DNA of 64,000 nt from Psychrobacillus lasiicapitis. GTDB lineage: Bacteria; Bacillota; Bacilli; Bacillales_A; Planococcaceae. The stretch lies in contig NZ_VDGH01000001.1 of NCBI RefSeq assembly GCF_006861795.1, forward strand, positions 518,182-582,181, in the 5' to 3' direction. Both the position numbers and the translations under genes were made by a program. Shown in pieces: positions 8,508-21,482 of the stretch; the stretch's first letter is position 1; each line of letters begins with the position of its first letter. The notes beneath the pieces were generated by a model. That model ran no database searches. It worked only from the letters and a program-made list of their open reading frames with translations, and was not told where the DNA came from.

Positions 8508-8800
8508 TATGTTTTGAAAATTTTAATTAGTATGTTTGTTATATAATAGAGAACGCCGTTGATAAATCAATTACATCAACCTATTTATCTTTCTGCATTC
8601 TCTAGAAGTACAAGGTAATAGATTCTGCACTACAGTTAAAACAGCAAAAAACTGCCTTAACGATTACTGCCATGAAAATTAAAAGGCTATGGCTCTCCAT
8701 ATATTTCTTTATAATGGAATCATAAATATAGGGAACCAGTTGTTAAATAAACTAGTAGCTCCCTTACAATCCCCCCTCAATAAATGATAAAAGGTAATAA
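8508..8800. other. Non-coding stretch upstream of the catabolic operon
   Basis: About 290 bases of AT-rich sequence with no open frame that has a ribosome binding site and no repeat shared with the rest of the window. If the operon arrived by insertion, its right junction with the ynbB locus should lie here, but no target-site duplication is evident. Confidence 0.5.
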
Positions 8801-8841
8801 AAAAAGCGCAGAAAATGACCAAGTCACTTCCTACACTTCTT
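8801..8841 (-). terminator. Terminator of ynbB
   Basis: A 19-base-pair stem (8801-8819 with 8823-8841, several G-U pairs on the minus-strand RNA) with a 3-base loop. It is followed on the minus strand by a run of seven T. It ends about 10 bases after the ynbB stop. Confidence 0.8.
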
Positions 8842-8853
8842 TTATTTCTAAAT

Positions 8854-10101
8854 TTACCTTAAAGACTGCACTGCTCCTAAAATGGCATATTTCACATGCT
8901 CGTACGTCAAGCCACCTTGGATAAAAGCCGTATACGGAGGGCGGATTGGTCCATCTGCCGTTAGCTCCATGCTAGATCCTTGAATGAATGTACCCGCCGC
9001 CATAATCACATCATCCTCATAACCCGGCATATAGGCTGGTTCCGGTGCAAATTGAGCGTTCACCGGCGAATGCATTTGAATCGCTTTGCAAAACTGAATC
9101 ATTTGCTCGGCTGTTTGGAACGATACCGATTGAATGAGGTCTGTTCTTTTTTGTGAGTAATGGGGCTCCGTCATCATTCCCACTTCTTCTAATACCGCTG
9201 AAGTAAAAATTGCTCCTTTTACCGCTTGCGAAACTATATGAGGTGCAAGGAAAAAACCTTGGTACATATCCATTAATGTGTTAAGAGAAGCTCCAGCTTC
9301 CGCTCCAATTCCCGGTGAAGTCATGCGATACGCACACTTCGTTACAAGTTCCGCTTTTCCTGCAATATAGCCACCCGTTTTCGCGATGCCGCCACCAGGA
9401 TTTTTGATCAAAGAGCCTGCCATTAAATCAACCCCAACATTGGTCGGTTCCAGTTCTTCCACAAACTCTCCGTAGCAATTATCCACGAAAATAATGGCAT
9501 CTTCTTTTATCGCTCTTATCTTTTGGACCATTTCTTTTATTTGCTCCACTGTAAAAGATGGACGCACCGCATACCCTTTGGATCGTTGGATTGCAATTAC
9601 TTTTGTATTTGCTTGGACCGTTTTTTCAACCATTTCCCAATCGATCGCTCCTGATTCTAGCAAGTCCACATGCTGATATGAAACGCCAAAATCGGCAAGT
9701 GAACCAGTATCTTCTTCTCCTCCACTTACGATGGATTGAAGTGTATCATACGGCTTACCCGTTATATATAACAGCTCATCATTCGGTCTAAGCACACCAA
9801 ACAAACTAATCGAAATCGCATGCGTGCCCGAAATAATTTGCGAACGTACAAGTGCTGCTTCTGTTCCAAATGTGGTCGCATATACTTTTTCTAACGTATC
9901 ACGCCCCTCGTCGTCATAGCCGTAACCAGTAGATGGGTTAAAATGATGATCACTTACTTGATGGGTTTTAAATGCGTGGATTACTTTTTGTTGATTGAAG
10001 AATGCAATATTTTCTACTTCTTTATGGTAACTCGCAATTTTTGCTTCCGCTCTTTTTGCTATATCTAAAACTTCTGGTAATAATGTAGTCGTAAAATTCA
10101 T
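8854..10101 (-). CDS. ynbB: YnbB/aluminium-resistance family PLP enzyme (methionine gamma-lyase-like)
   Basis: PLP-dependent protein of the Cys/Met metabolism fold, annotated in Bacillus as aluminium-resistance or methionine gamma-lyase family; the true reaction is not settled. Visible motifs are GYGYDDEGRD near the N-terminus, GSLIKNPGGGIAKTGGYIAG around the expected PLP-lysine region, and the C-terminal PAYMPGYEDDVIMAAGTF. The ATG at 10101 is preferred because AAGGAG lies eight bases upstream, giving 415 residues; the frame is open to 10149. In Bacillus subtilis this gene directly precedes glnR. Here 6.4 kb intervenes and a decayed 3' copy remains next to glnR. Confidence 0.9.
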   Translation of the reverse strand: MNFTTTLLPEVLDIAKRAEAKIASYHKEVENIAFFNQQKVIHAFKTHQVSDHHFNPSTGYGYDDEGRDTLEKVYATTFGTEAALVRSQIISGTHAISISLFGVLRPNDELLYITGKPYDTLQSIVSGGEEDTGSLADFGVSYQHVDLLESGAIDWEMVEKTVQANTKVIAIQRSKGYAVRPSFTVEQIKEMVQKIRAIKEDAIIFVDNCYGEFVEELEPTNVGVDLMAGSLIKNPGGGIAKTGGYIAGKAELVTKCAYRMTSPGIGAEAGASLNTLMDMYQGFFLAPHIVSQAVKGAIFTSAVLEEVGMMTEPHYSQKRTDLIQSVSFQTAEQMIQFCKAIQMHSPVNAQFAPEPAYMPGYEDDVIMAAGTFIQGSSMELTADGPIRPPYTAFIQGGLTYEHVKYAILGAVQSLR

Positions 10102-10184
10102 CTGTTTCGCTCCTTGATTTAAATGACAAATAGAAAAGACTAATCTCAACTAAATGAAATTAGCCTTCGCTGAAGTAAAGTTAG

Positions 10185-10484
10185 TTAAAACTGTAGCTCG
10201 CCTTCCCAATCTAGCATACCACCTGCAACGTTTGTTACTGTAAAACCATTTTCCTCAAGAATCTCGCAAGCCATTGCACTGCGACCACCAGCTTTGCAGA
10301 CGATATAATGAGGGACGGATTTGTCCAGTTGATCCATACTCGTTTCGATTTGACCTAATGCGATATGTTTTGCCCCCGGAATGATACCAGTTGCCACTTC
10401 CTCGCTTTCACGTACATCAATGACACTTACTGTTTCGCCAGCATCTATTTTTTCTAAAAGTTGTTCCGTTGTAATTACATTCAT
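10185..10484 (-). CDS. Single-domain rhodanese-like sulfurtransferase
   Basis: 99 residues forming one rhodanese domain. The active-site loop CKAGGRS holds the persulfide-accepting Cys near residue 65, and the N-terminal SVIDVRESEEV and GIIPGAKHI motifs are typical. Likely a small cytosolic sulfur carrier or transferase. It has its own sigma-A promoter and stands between hfq and ynbB. No sign of secretion. Confidence 0.92.
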   Translation of the reverse strand: MNVITTEQLLEKIDAGETVSVIDVRESEEVATGIIPGAKHIALGQIETSMDQLDKSVPHYIVCKAGGRSAMACEILEENGFTVTNVAGGMLDWEGELQF

Positions 10485-10519
10485 TTTTAATCTGCCCTTC
10501 TGATGTCTATTCCTTTAAA

Positions 10520-10548
10520 ATCATAATAGTAACCTGCTTGTCTGTCAA
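10520..10548 (-). promoter_or_regulatory. Sigma-A promoter of the rhodanese gene
   Basis: Minus strand TTGACA (10543-10548), 17-base spacer, TATGAT (10520-10525), about 35 bases before the rhodanese ATG. Confidence 0.85.
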
Positions 10549-10558
10549 TTCACCTGGC

Positions 10559-10780
10559 TTATTCTTCCGTAAGTGGTACAGGCTTAGAAGGAGCAAATGT
10601 AGAAATAGCATGCTTGTATATTAACTGTTGCTTTCCATCTGACTCAAAAAGAACGGTAAAATTATCATACGACTTCACTAGCCCTTTTAGTTGGAAGCCA
10701 TTCAATAAAAATACTGTAACAAAAATATTGTTTTTTCTTAATTGATTCAAATAATTATCTTGAATATTCATAGGTTTCAT
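10559..10780 (-). CDS. hfq: RNA chaperone Hfq
   Basis: Sm-like hexameric RNA-binding protein that assists small-RNA pairing. It is 73 residues, the same length as Bacillus Hfq, with [14 protein letters not shown], the Sm1 core [19 protein letters not shown] and the Sm2 motif IYKHAIST. The ATG at 10780 is chosen because it gives the family length and a GGGGG site precedes it; the frame continues upstream to 10825. It follows miaA by about 65 bases, as in Bacillus and many other bacteria. Confidence 0.97.
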   Translation of the reverse strand: MKPMNIQDNYLNQLRKNNIFVTVFLLNGFQLKGLVKSYDNFTVLFESDGKQQLIYKHAISTFAPSKPVPLTEE

Positions 10781-10846
10781 TCCAATTCCCCCATTGTGCA
10801 TTTTACATAATTCAGTACTCTCCACATCTACTATTCGCCTTATTTC

Positions 10847-11764
10847 TTAATTATCCTGCAAGAAATCGGTAATTTCTTTTATAATCTTTTCTCTATCCAC
10901 AAATGGATCATACCAATGGATGTCCATCTTGTTGCGGAAATAAGTTAACTGGCGTTTTGCGTACCTTCTAGAGTTTTGCTTTAAATTATCCAATGCCTCT
11001 TCTAGTGTGAGGAATCCATCCAAGTAAGCATAAATTTCTTTATAGCCTATTGCTTGAATCGACTGAACTCCACGAATCCCTTGTTCATGGAGTTTTTTTA
11101 CTTCTTCTAATAATCCTTTTTCCACCATCAAATCTACCCGTTTATTTATCCGCTCGTACAGAACTTCCCGATCGGTAGTGAGACCGATTATATAATGGGG
11201 ATATACTTTTTCCTGTCCATGGTCTTGTTCTATTTCTTTTTTCTGCTTTCCGCTCAGCTCCACTCGTTCGATTGCGCGAATCACTCGCTGTACGTTGTTC
11301 GGATGAATTTCATTAGCGGCTTCCGGATCTAATTTACGTAATCGATTAAACAATTCATCTGGTGGTAGCTTTTCTAATTCTTTTTGTAAGTCTACGTCTA
11401 GTTTCGGCTGCTTTGTAAAACGAAAATCATATAAGACCGATTGGATGTAGAGCCCAGTTCCTCCAACGATTATCGGCAATTTCCCTCTTGCTGCAATTTC
11501 TTCTATTTTCTCTCGCACGATTTTTTGATACTCTGCTACTGAGAAACTTTCATTAGGATCCTTTATGTCCAATAAATGATGGGGAACTCCTTCCATCTCC
11601 TCTTCCGTAATTTTCGCTGTTCCAATAGAAAGCTCTCGGTAAATTTGCATGGAATCACCGTTAATGATTTCTCCGTTAAATGTTTTTGCAAGCTCAATAC
11701 TTAGAGCAGTTTTCCCTACCGCTGTAGGACCTACAATTGCTAGTACTACAGGTTTCTCAGACAT
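10847..11764 (-). CDS. miaA: tRNA dimethylallyltransferase MiaA
   Basis: Transfers a dimethylallyl group to adenine-37 of tRNAs that read UNN codons, the first step to ms2i6A. 305 residues with the P-loop GPTAVGKT (12-19), the catalytic-site [17 protein letters not shown] segment, and the VGGTGLYIQ and AIGYKE motifs. The start overlaps the end of the alpha/beta hydrolase gene by eight bases, so translation is probably coupled. Followed by hfq, the classic pairing. Confidence 0.97.
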   Translation of the reverse strand: MSEKPVVLAIVGPTAVGKTALSIELAKTFNGEIINGDSMQIYRELSIGTAKITEEEMEGVPHHLLDIKDPNESFSVAEYQKIVREKIEEIAARGKLPIIVGGTGLYIQSVLYDFRFTKQPKLDVDLQKELEKLPPDELFNRLRKLDPEAANEIHPNNVQRVIRAIERVELSGKQKKEIEQDHGQEKVYPHYIIGLTTDREVLYERINKRVDLMVEKGLLEEVKKLHEQGIRGVQSIQAIGYKEIYAYLDGFLTLEEALDNLKQNSRRYAKRQLTYFRNKMDIHWYDPFVDREKIIKEITDFLQDN

Positions 11765-12653
11765 CTTTTAACATCCAATTTTGGATAAATTGATACGTGT
11801 CATTTTTATTCACTTCGTTTAAAATTTCATGTCGTGCATTTTCTATTAATTGAACTGTTACGTTTTCCATTCCTACATTCGTCATACCTTTCGCTACTTT
11901 AAAAATATCCTTACCTGATTTACCCACCGGGTCATCTAAACCACTTACCAATAATATAGGTAAATCTTTTCTCATGTACTGGAGTTCACTATCTTGATGT
12001 ATAATTTTTAAGCCATGAAAGAGATCGATATAAAACTGATTCGAAGGGATAAAACCACAATAAGGATCATCGATATACTTTTTCACTTCATTTGCATCCG
12101 AACTTAACCAATCGAAATCTGTTTCGGCATCTTTAAATTGTTTATTGAATCCACCAAAGGAAAGCTTATTAAGCAAAGGACTTTCTGCTTGTGGTGTTTT
12201 CTTTTTGGAAGCTAGTTTTCCGATAACAGTCCCAATATCTCCCATGATTCCAGGATCAAACGCCGTACCACTGAGGACAACCTTAGCTAGAGATTCACTA
12301 TACTTTTGCATATATCTTCTCGCAACAAAGGACCCCATACTATGACCAAATAAAACAAGCGGCACGTCTCCGATATCTTCTCGCACATGCACTAAAACCT
12401 CACGCACGTCCTCTACTATTCGGTCAAAACCATCTTGGTCAGCTAAAAAACCTAGTTGCCCATTTTTTTCAGCTGTTTTTCCATGTCCACGATGATCGTG
12501 ACCACTTACAATAAAGCCATTTCCTACTAAAAATTGCGCAAATTCCTCATAGCGTTCTATATGCTCTGCCATCCCGTGCAATAGATGCACATGCAGGACC
12601 GGGGTTTCCTCCGGCATATATTTGACAATATGGACTAAGTGACCATCAGACAT
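11757..12653 (-). CDS. Alpha/beta hydrolase (serine aminopeptidase S33/lysophospholipase-type)
   Basis: 298 residues of the monoacylglycerol lipase/lysophospholipase-like alpha/beta hydrolases. The nucleophile elbow is GHSMGS (103-108, Ser105). The HLLHGMAEH oxyanion stretch and HDHRGHGKT lie upstream, the acid is probably Asp in VSGLDDPVG, and the catalytic His is in NARHEIL. No signal peptide, so a cytosolic esterase or lipase is likely. Its last eight bases overlap miaA. It is separated from glpD by only 20 bases and so may be read through from that gene. Confidence 0.88.
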   Translation of the reverse strand: MSDGHLVHIVKYMPEETPVLHVHLLHGMAEHIERYEEFAQFLVGNGFIVSGHDHRGHGKTAEKNGQLGFLADQDGFDRIVEDVREVLVHVREDIGDVPLVLFGHSMGSFVARRYMQKYSESLAKVVLSGTAFDPGIMGDIGTVIGKLASKKKTPQAESPLLNKLSFGGFNKQFKDAETDFDWLSSDANEVKKYIDDPYCGFIPSNQFYIDLFHGLKIIHQDSELQYMRKDLPILLVSGLDDPVGKSGKDIFKVAKGMTNVGMENVTVQLIENARHEILNEVNKNDTYQFIQNWMLKDV

Positions 12654-12673
12654 TTGACCTTCTAGAATCGTTT

Positions 12674-14326
12674 TCAGAGAGCAGCCCTGCTTTCATTTAT
12701 AGTAGCTTCCATTAATATTGCATCCAATTGTTTTTGATAAAAAGTCTTTTCTTGCTCGCTATACTGCAACAATTGTGCCATCACGTTCAATATACCCTCT
12801 TTATACATTTTATATTGATCGATTTTAAAATAAAGCATTGCCGTTCTTCTTACTAAAAAGTCAGCAGGCGTATAGGCCATCTCTTCATGAACCGCATAAT
12901 AGACTTGTGCAAGAAGACTTAATGGCAGCTCAGTTGGAACGGTAGACAGTATATGTGCATAGTGGAATACTCGGTCTACATTCGTTCCATAAAATTTTGC
13001 TAAGCTTTTTCCTTCTGCTATTGATAAACCATACGAAGGTGCTATCTGTGCTTTTGTTGCAATAAAAGCTTCCAATTGGTCCGCACCTCCGAGGTCCCCA
13101 CCCGATAAAGGAACATGCTTAGTGACACAGGGACCATATTGTTCATCGCCCAGCTCTTTAGAAATAGCATTGACGATTGTTTCTGCCATTTTACGATAGC
13201 CCGTCAATTTGCCACCAGCTATTGTATATAATCCGGCATCGGAACTCCAAATTTCATCTTTCCGTGAAATTTCAGAAGGATTTTTCCCATCCTCATAAAT
13301 AAGCGGACGAACACCAGCCCAAGTAGATTCCACCTGTCTTTTCGATACATTTACGAGCGGAAACATATGATGAACGGCATTTACTAAATAGTCCACATCT
13401 TCATCTGTTGCAATAGGATGCTCGATATTACCTTCAAAAAAAGTGTCCGTTGTACCAACATAAGTTTTCCCATCACGCGGAATAGCAAAGATCATGCGTT
13501 TATCGGGAGCATCAAAGTAAACTGCCTGCTTTAAAGGAAAAACAGATTGATCCAAGACGATATGAACACCTTTTGTTAGCTTTAACTTTTTCTTATTATC
13601 AATCGCATCGAGTGATCGGACTGCGTCGACCCAAGGTCCTGTTGCATTCACCACTTTTTTCGCGTGAATATGAATACGTTTGTTTTTTAAAACATCTACA
13701 ATTTCTGCACCGTTGATTTTGTTTTGATCATCATACAAGAAAGATTTTGCTTTCGCGTAATTAAGGCAAACTGCCCCTTTTTCAATTGCTTTTTTCAGCA
13801 CTTCCATCGTTAGCCTGGCATCGTCTGTTCGGTATTCTACGTAGTAGCCGCCACCAAGTAAATCTTTACTTTTAATAAGCGGTTCTTTTTCCAGCGTTTG
13901 CTCCGGAGTCAGCATATGACGTCGCTCTTCTTTTTTGACACCAGCTAGAAAATCGTACACTTTTAATCCTGCAGATGTGCTAAGTGGACCAAATGTCCCT
14001 TTTTTATGAAACGGTAATAGCATCCATTCTGGTTCTGTCACATGCACCGCATTTTCATACACGATTTCTCGTTCTTTTCCAACCTCTGCTACTACTTTCA
14101 CATCAAATTGTTTTAAATATCGAAGTCCACCATGTACAAGCTTCGTCGACCTGCTTGAAGTTCCCGCAGCAAAATCTTGCATCTCGACTAATGCAACGGA
14201 CATGCCGCGAGTCACCGCATCTAATGCGATACCCGCTCCCGTAATACCTCCTCCGATGACTAATACATCGAATTCATAAAAATTTAATGTGTGCAAAATT
14301 TGTTCTCGTTCCACAGAAGATTTCAC
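12674..14326 (-). CDS. glpD: Aerobic glycerol-3-phosphate dehydrogenase
   Basis: FAD enzyme at the inner face of the membrane that oxidises glycerol-3-phosphate to dihydroxyacetone phosphate and passes electrons to quinone. 550 residues, close to Bacillus GlpD. Family features: FAD loop VIGGGITGAGIALDAVTRG (about 21-39), AAGTSSRSTKLVHGGLRYL, and IAGGKLTGYRKMAE. The start is GTG, immediately after the glpK stop, with GAGGTGG inside the last glpK codons, so translation is coupled. No glpF or glpP gene lies in the window. Confidence 0.97.
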   Translation of the reverse strand: MKSSVEREQILHTLNFYEFDVLVIGGGITGAGIALDAVTRGMSVALVEMQDFAAGTSSRSTKLVHGGLRYLKQFDVKVVAEVGKEREIVYENAVHVTEPEWMLLPFHKKGTFGPLSTSAGLKVYDFLAGVKKEERRHMLTPEQTLEKEPLIKSKDLLGGGYYVEYRTDDARLTMEVLKKAIEKGAVCLNYAKAKSFLYDDQNKINGAEIVDVLKNKRIHIHAKKVVNATGPWVDAVRSLDAIDNKKKLKLTKGVHIVLDQSVFPLKQAVYFDAPDKRMIFAIPRDGKTYVGTTDTFFEGNIEHPIATDEDVDYLVNAVHHMFPLVNVSKRQVESTWAGVRPLIYEDGKNPSEISRKDEIWSSDAGLYTIAGGKLTGYRKMAETIVNAISKELGDEQYGPCVTKHVPLSGGDLGGADQLEAFIATKAQIAPSYGLSIAEGKSLAKFYGTNVDRVFHYAHILSTVPTELPLSLLAQVYYAVHEEMAYTPADFLVRRTAMLYFKIDQYKMYKEGILNVMAQLLQYSEQEKTFYQKQLDAILMEATINESRAAL

Positions 14327-17655
<3,329 letters not shown>

Positions 17656-17672
17656 TTTCTTCACCTACTTTT

Positions 17673-20237
17673 TTAGTCTAATTCACTTTGTAGCTCATAT
17701 AGTATTTGCAATGCAGCAAGTGGCGTTGTTCCGGAAATATTGATCTTTTTCAGCTTTTTCATTACTTTTTCTGATGAACTATTTACTACTTGCGGTTTCG
17801 TTTGCTTTACCGGTTGTTCATCAAAGAACGATAATTGTTGTTCTTGAACTGCAGGAGCATCTGTTGGTTCTTTTTTCTCTTGCTGTTCAAAAGTGTCCAG
17901 TATTTCTCTTGCACGTTCAATGATTTCTTCTGGTAACTGTGCTAGCTCTGCTACATGGATTCCATAGCTTTTATCTGCTGGACCATTTTTTAATTTGTGC
18001 AGAAACACGACTTTTCCATCTTTTTCGGTTGCCGCTACATGCACATTACGCAGTTTTGCTAATGTTTTTTCTAAATCAGTTAACTCATGATAATGTGTGG
18101 AAAATAACGTATTTGCCCCAATATGATCATGAATATATTCCATCATTGCCTGCGCCAGACTCATCCCGTCATAGGTCGAAGTTCCACGTCCTATTTCATC
18201 AAAAAGGAGTAAGCTCTTACTTGTTGCATTCATAATCGCATGCTGAGATTCCATCATTTCAATCATAAATGTACTTTGCCCACCTGCTAAATCATCTGCT
18301 GCTCCGATACGCGTAAATATTTTATCCACGATCGGTAACTCTGCTAATTCCGCCGGCACATAGCAACCAATTTGAGCCATAATAACGGTGATGGCGATTT
18401 GACGCATAAACGTACTTTTACCGGACATATTAGGTCCCGTAATCAGCAGCATATTTTCCTCTTCCGTTAATAGACAATCATTTGGCACATACAGTTGATT
18501 GTTCATCATTTTCTCCACGACCGGATGTCTTCCCTCTTTAATAATCATCGCATTCGTATCGTGAAATGCCGGTTTCGTTAGACGATATTTTTCAGCTACT
18601 TGTGCAAAGGAAATATACACATCTAGCTCACTAATTTGTTTTGCTAGCTTCTGTACCCGTGGAATATATGCTTTAATCTCTTCCCTTAAATGGGTAAATA
18701 AATCATATTCGAGTACTAAACTTTCTTCTTCTGCAGAAAGAATAAGTGATTCCTTCTCTTTTAACTCATCTGTAATATAGCGTTCCGCATTGGCCAGTGT
18801 TTGTTTGCGTACATAACGCGCTTCATCTGCAAACTGAATATTTGATTTCGTTAACTCAATATAATAGCCAAATATACGGTTATAGCCTATTTTCAAATTT
18901 TTAGCGCCAGTTAGTTCACGCTCTTTTTGCTCTAGTTCTGCAATCCATCTTTTCCCATTCACAGAAGCATCTCTAAGCTGATCTAGTCGTTCGTTATAGC
19001 CATCTTTTAGGACGCCGCCATCTTTTACGGAAATCGGCGGATTTTCATGAATCGCCTCTTCTAATTTACTCCAAATATCCTGGCAATCCTCTATCGCCTG
19101 TCCAAGATCGTTTAATGCTTTTTTATCTGCTTGCACTAATTGCTCTTTAATAGAAGGAATTTTGGATAAAGACTGTCTAAGTTGTGCAAGGTCTCTTCCC
19201 CCTGCACTTCCAAACCCGATTCTTCCCACTAATCGTTCCAAGTCATATACTTCTTTAAACGCTTCTTTTATTTCTTCTCGTAACATAAAGTCTTCTAGGA
19301 AGCTTGTAACAATGGCCAAACGATTTTCAATAGCATATTTGTCCGCAAGTGGCTGGTGGATCCATTGTTTTAGCTTTCGTCCCCCCATTGCTGTGACGGT
19401 TTCGTCCAGTAACCATAGTAAAGTTCCTTTTTGCTCTGCATTTCGAATAGAAGAAATAAGCTCTAAATTTCGTTTGGAATGATAGTCGATTGCTAAAAAG
19501 GAATCTCTACGCAAAAAGGTAAAGGGTTGAATATGTAAAAGGGAGCGCATTTGCGTTTTCTGAATGTACTGTAGTAATCGTTTGACTGTGCGATGTGTTT
19601 CCAGTGGATGATTCGGTACATATTTCTCAATCGATTGTTCATTCGATTCGTCTTTTTCAATGGATAAAGTAAAGTCGTGAATCGCAGATAAATCATTGAT
19701 AAGCAGGTACATTTGTTCACTCACGATCAATTCTTTAGCCTGAATAGCCAGGATTTCTTGTACAACTTCTTTTTCATCCCCATGAAGGATTGTTGTAAAT
19801 CCGTCTCCTGTCGAGACATCTAAATACGAAAAAGACACTTCGTTTGGAGAAACTACATCCGCTGAGGCGATAAAATAGTTCGTCTTGTTCTGCATGCCTT
19901 TCCCTTCCATAATTGTACCAGGCGTGATTAATTGAACTACTTCTCTTTTTACTACGCCCTTTGCCTGTTTTGGATCTTCAACTTGCTCACAAATAGCTAC
20001 CTTATGCCCTTTACTAATTAGCGTTTCAATATAGCCCTGTGCAGAATGATGAGGCACGCCACACATTGGGATGCCGTCTTTTCGGCTAGTCAGTGTAATT
20101 TCCAAAATAGCCGCTGCTTTGATCGCATCATCATTAAACAGCTCGTAAAAGTCTCCTAATCGAAAAAATAAAAACGCATCTATATATTCATCTTTTATTT
20201 TTATATATTGTTGCATCATTGGTGTAACTGTTGTCAT
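17673..20237 (-). CDS. mutS: DNA mismatch repair protein MutS
   Basis: Recognises mismatches and small loops and recruits MutL. 854 residues from the ATG at 20237 (AGAAGGG upstream; a TTG directly before it is also possible). The N-terminal mismatch-binding wedge GDFYELF is present, as are the C-terminal Walker A TGPNMSGKSTFMRQIA, the LLFDEIGRGTSTYDG Walker B region and STHYHEL. The extreme C-terminus keeps the tail typical of Bacillus MutS (LSFFDE, a beta-clamp-binding-like motif). Order cotE-mutS-mutL is as in Bacillus. Confidence 0.98.
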   Translation of the reverse strand: MTTVTPMMQQYIKIKDEYIDAFLFFRLGDFYELFNDDAIKAAAILEITLTSRKDGIPMCGVPHHSAQGYIETLISKGHKVAICEQVEDPKQAKGVVKREVVQLITPGTIMEGKGMQNKTNYFIASADVVSPNEVSFSYLDVSTGDGFTTILHGDEKEVVQEILAIQAKELIVSEQMYLLINDLSAIHDFTLSIEKDESNEQSIEKYVPNHPLETHRTVKRLLQYIQKTQMRSLLHIQPFTFLRRDSFLAIDYHSKRNLELISSIRNAEQKGTLLWLLDETVTAMGGRKLKQWIHQPLADKYAIENRLAIVTSFLEDFMLREEIKEAFKEVYDLERLVGRIGFGSAGGRDLAQLRQSLSKIPSIKEQLVQADKKALNDLGQAIEDCQDIWSKLEEAIHENPPISVKDGGVLKDGYNERLDQLRDASVNGKRWIAELEQKERELTGAKNLKIGYNRIFGYYIELTKSNIQFADEARYVRKQTLANAERYITDELKEKESLILSAEEESLVLEYDLFTHLREEIKAYIPRVQKLAKQISELDVYISFAQVAEKYRLTKPAFHDTNAMIIKEGRHPVVEKMMNNQLYVPNDCLLTEEENMLLITGPNMSGKSTFMRQIAITVIMAQIGCYVPAELAELPIVDKIFTRIGAADDLAGGQSTFMIEMMESQHAIMNATSKSLLLFDEIGRGTSTYDGMSLAQAMMEYIHDHIGANTLFSTHYHELTDLEKTLAKLRNVHVAATEKDGKVVFLHKLKNGPADKSYGIHVAELAQLPEEIIERAREILDTFEQQEKKEPTDAPAVQEQQLSFFDEQPVKQTKPQVVNSSSEKVMKKLKKINISGTTPLAALQILYELQSELD

Positions 20238-20343
20238 CAATTGCCCTTCTCTCTAAAAAAACTTTCTATTTTATTATAACAAATCAAAGGACTGAACGCT
20301 TCCCATAATGAATATTGGCTAAATCTCTAATTAGAGACGACAA

Positions 20344-20575
20344 TTGCTCGCTGGTAGCGGCTTTGCTCGGTTGGGAAGGATTTATGCGCGACTTGAGCTG
20401 ACTATTGCTCAGTTAACGACGGTCATTGCTCGCTGGCATCGGTTTTGCTCGGTTAGCCAGGATTTATGCGCGAGTCGAGCTGACTATTGCTCGGTTAACG
20501 ACGGTCACTGCTCGCTGGCAACGGCTTTGCTCGGTTAGCCAGAGTTTATGCGCAATTTGAAGAGCTTTGCAAATA
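20344..20575. repeat. 82-base tandem repeat array, 2.8 copies, with a ~21-base inner period
   Basis: Units start at 20344, 20426 and 20508, exactly 82 bases apart, and are about 90 percent alike. Each unit is built from four sub-blocks of about 19-23 bases, three of which begin with TTGCTC (offsets 0, 19 and 61). The unit length is not a multiple of three and no ribosome binding site precedes the frame that spans it, so it is non-coding. It fills the mutS-cotE gap. Confidence 0.9.
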
Positions 20576-20633
20576 AATAGATCAAGCTAGCAAGTTTCCA
20601 GTAAATAAAAATGTGCAACAGAATGGTCAATGA

Positions 20634-20690
20634 AAGCAACCAATTCTGCCATAAGAGCAACCAACATATTAATGAAAGCAACCATCCCTA
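20634..20690. repeat. 21-base spaced AGCAACCA repeats
   Basis: Three copies of A(A/G)AGCAACCA with starts exactly 21 bases apart. Read on the other strand they begin TGGTTGCTC or TGGTTGCTT, sharing TTGCT(C) with the neighbouring 82-base array in opposite orientation. No gene overlaps them. Confidence 0.75.
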
Positions 20691-20776
20691 ACCGCTTAGA
20701 TTAGAGTATGCATTATAACATTTTTATTCCCTCAAGGATTGGCACCTGGTTATTTCCTCCACAAAAACATAAAAAA

Positions 20777-20799
20777 AAGCCGGAAATACTGACCGGCTT
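20777..20799 (-). terminator. cotE terminator
   Basis: AAGCCGG/CCGGCTT stem with a 9-base loop and a run of eight T on the minus strand, directly after the cotE stop. Confidence 0.9.
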
Positions 20800-20800
20800 G

Positions 20801-21343
20801 TTAAAGTGATGAAGAATCTTCGGATTCACTAGGCAAGTTAGCAGGGACCGCTGAAACAGAAGAGCTTTCTTCACCGAATACCCATTCTTCTTCAACCTCA
20901 CCATCTTGCACTTGGATATAAATTGTCGTTTCTCCCACTACTTCTGCAAGTAGCTCGCGTTCTACTGTCACTTGGAATTTCGTACCTTTTTCAACAATGA
21001 TAGCTTCTGTACAATTTGGTTGTTGAAGCACACGCAGATGCACTTCTTCTCCATTCGAATCTCTGTCACGGAAATGCAATTTAATACGGTCTTTATATTG
21101 AATTGTCTCTGTGAAAACAGAAGTTTTCGAATGATCATGATGTGCATACCAAACGTTTATGTCAAATTTCCCCGTAACTTCTACGTATCTACCATACTTT
21201 TTTGATTGGCAAGAATGATTGATTACCCAGCATCCTAATATGCTAGATGGAGTATTTGGCGGACAAAGGATTTCACGAGATTCCGTTCTTTTTTTCCCTT
21301 TAGCGATTACCGCTTTCGTTACAATTTGTCGCATGTGTTTCAT
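20801..21343 (-). CDS. cotE: Outer spore coat morphogenetic protein CotE
   Basis: Organises the outer coat of the endospore from the mother cell. 180 residues from the ATG at 21343, which has AGGAGG seven bases upstream; the frame itself is open to 21364. The body (REILCPPNTPSSILGCWVINH, GKFDINVWYAHH, VLQQPNC, ERELLAEVVGETTI) is typical of CotE. The C-terminus is acidic and Ser-rich, as in the family. Monocistronic by its own terminator; mother-cell (sigma-E/K) expression is expected from the family, and no convincing box could be picked. Confidence 0.96.
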   Translation of the reverse strand: MKHMRQIVTKAVIAKGKKRTESREILCPPNTPSSILGCWVINHSCQSKKYGRYVEVTGKFDINVWYAHHDHSKTSVFTETIQYKDRIKLHFRDRDSNGEEVHLRVLQQPNCTEAIIVEKGTKFQVTVERELLAEVVGETTIYIQVQDGEVEEEWVFGEESSSVSAVPANLPSESEDSSSL

Positions 21344-21420
21344 GTTTTTCCTCCTTGTATTCAAGTCATAACATCATATGCGCATTATGCCCAATCGGTT
21401 CATCCGCTTTTGATAATTCA

Positions 21421-21449
21421 TTGACCTTTTAATAGAATCAGCATACAAT
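21421..21449 (+). promoter_or_regulatory. nagB sigma-A promoter
   Basis: TTGACC (21421-21426), 17-base spacer, TACAAT (21444-21449), ending about 33 bases before nagB. It lies in the short divergent gap shared with cotE. Confidence 0.8.
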
Positions 21450-21482
21450 TATAGGATAATAAAGGAAGAGTGAGGTTATACA

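Noticed and set aside
20344..20538. Open frame of 64 codons on the plus strand across the 82-base repeats
   Set aside because: It is the translation of a tandem repeat whose unit is not a multiple of three; there is no ribosome binding site and the amino-acid sequence does not repeat in register.
20634..20690. CRISPR-like spaced repeats
   Set aside because: The repeated core is only about 10 bases, with 11-base gaps and a rigid 21-base period; there are no spacers of 30-40 bases and no cas genes.
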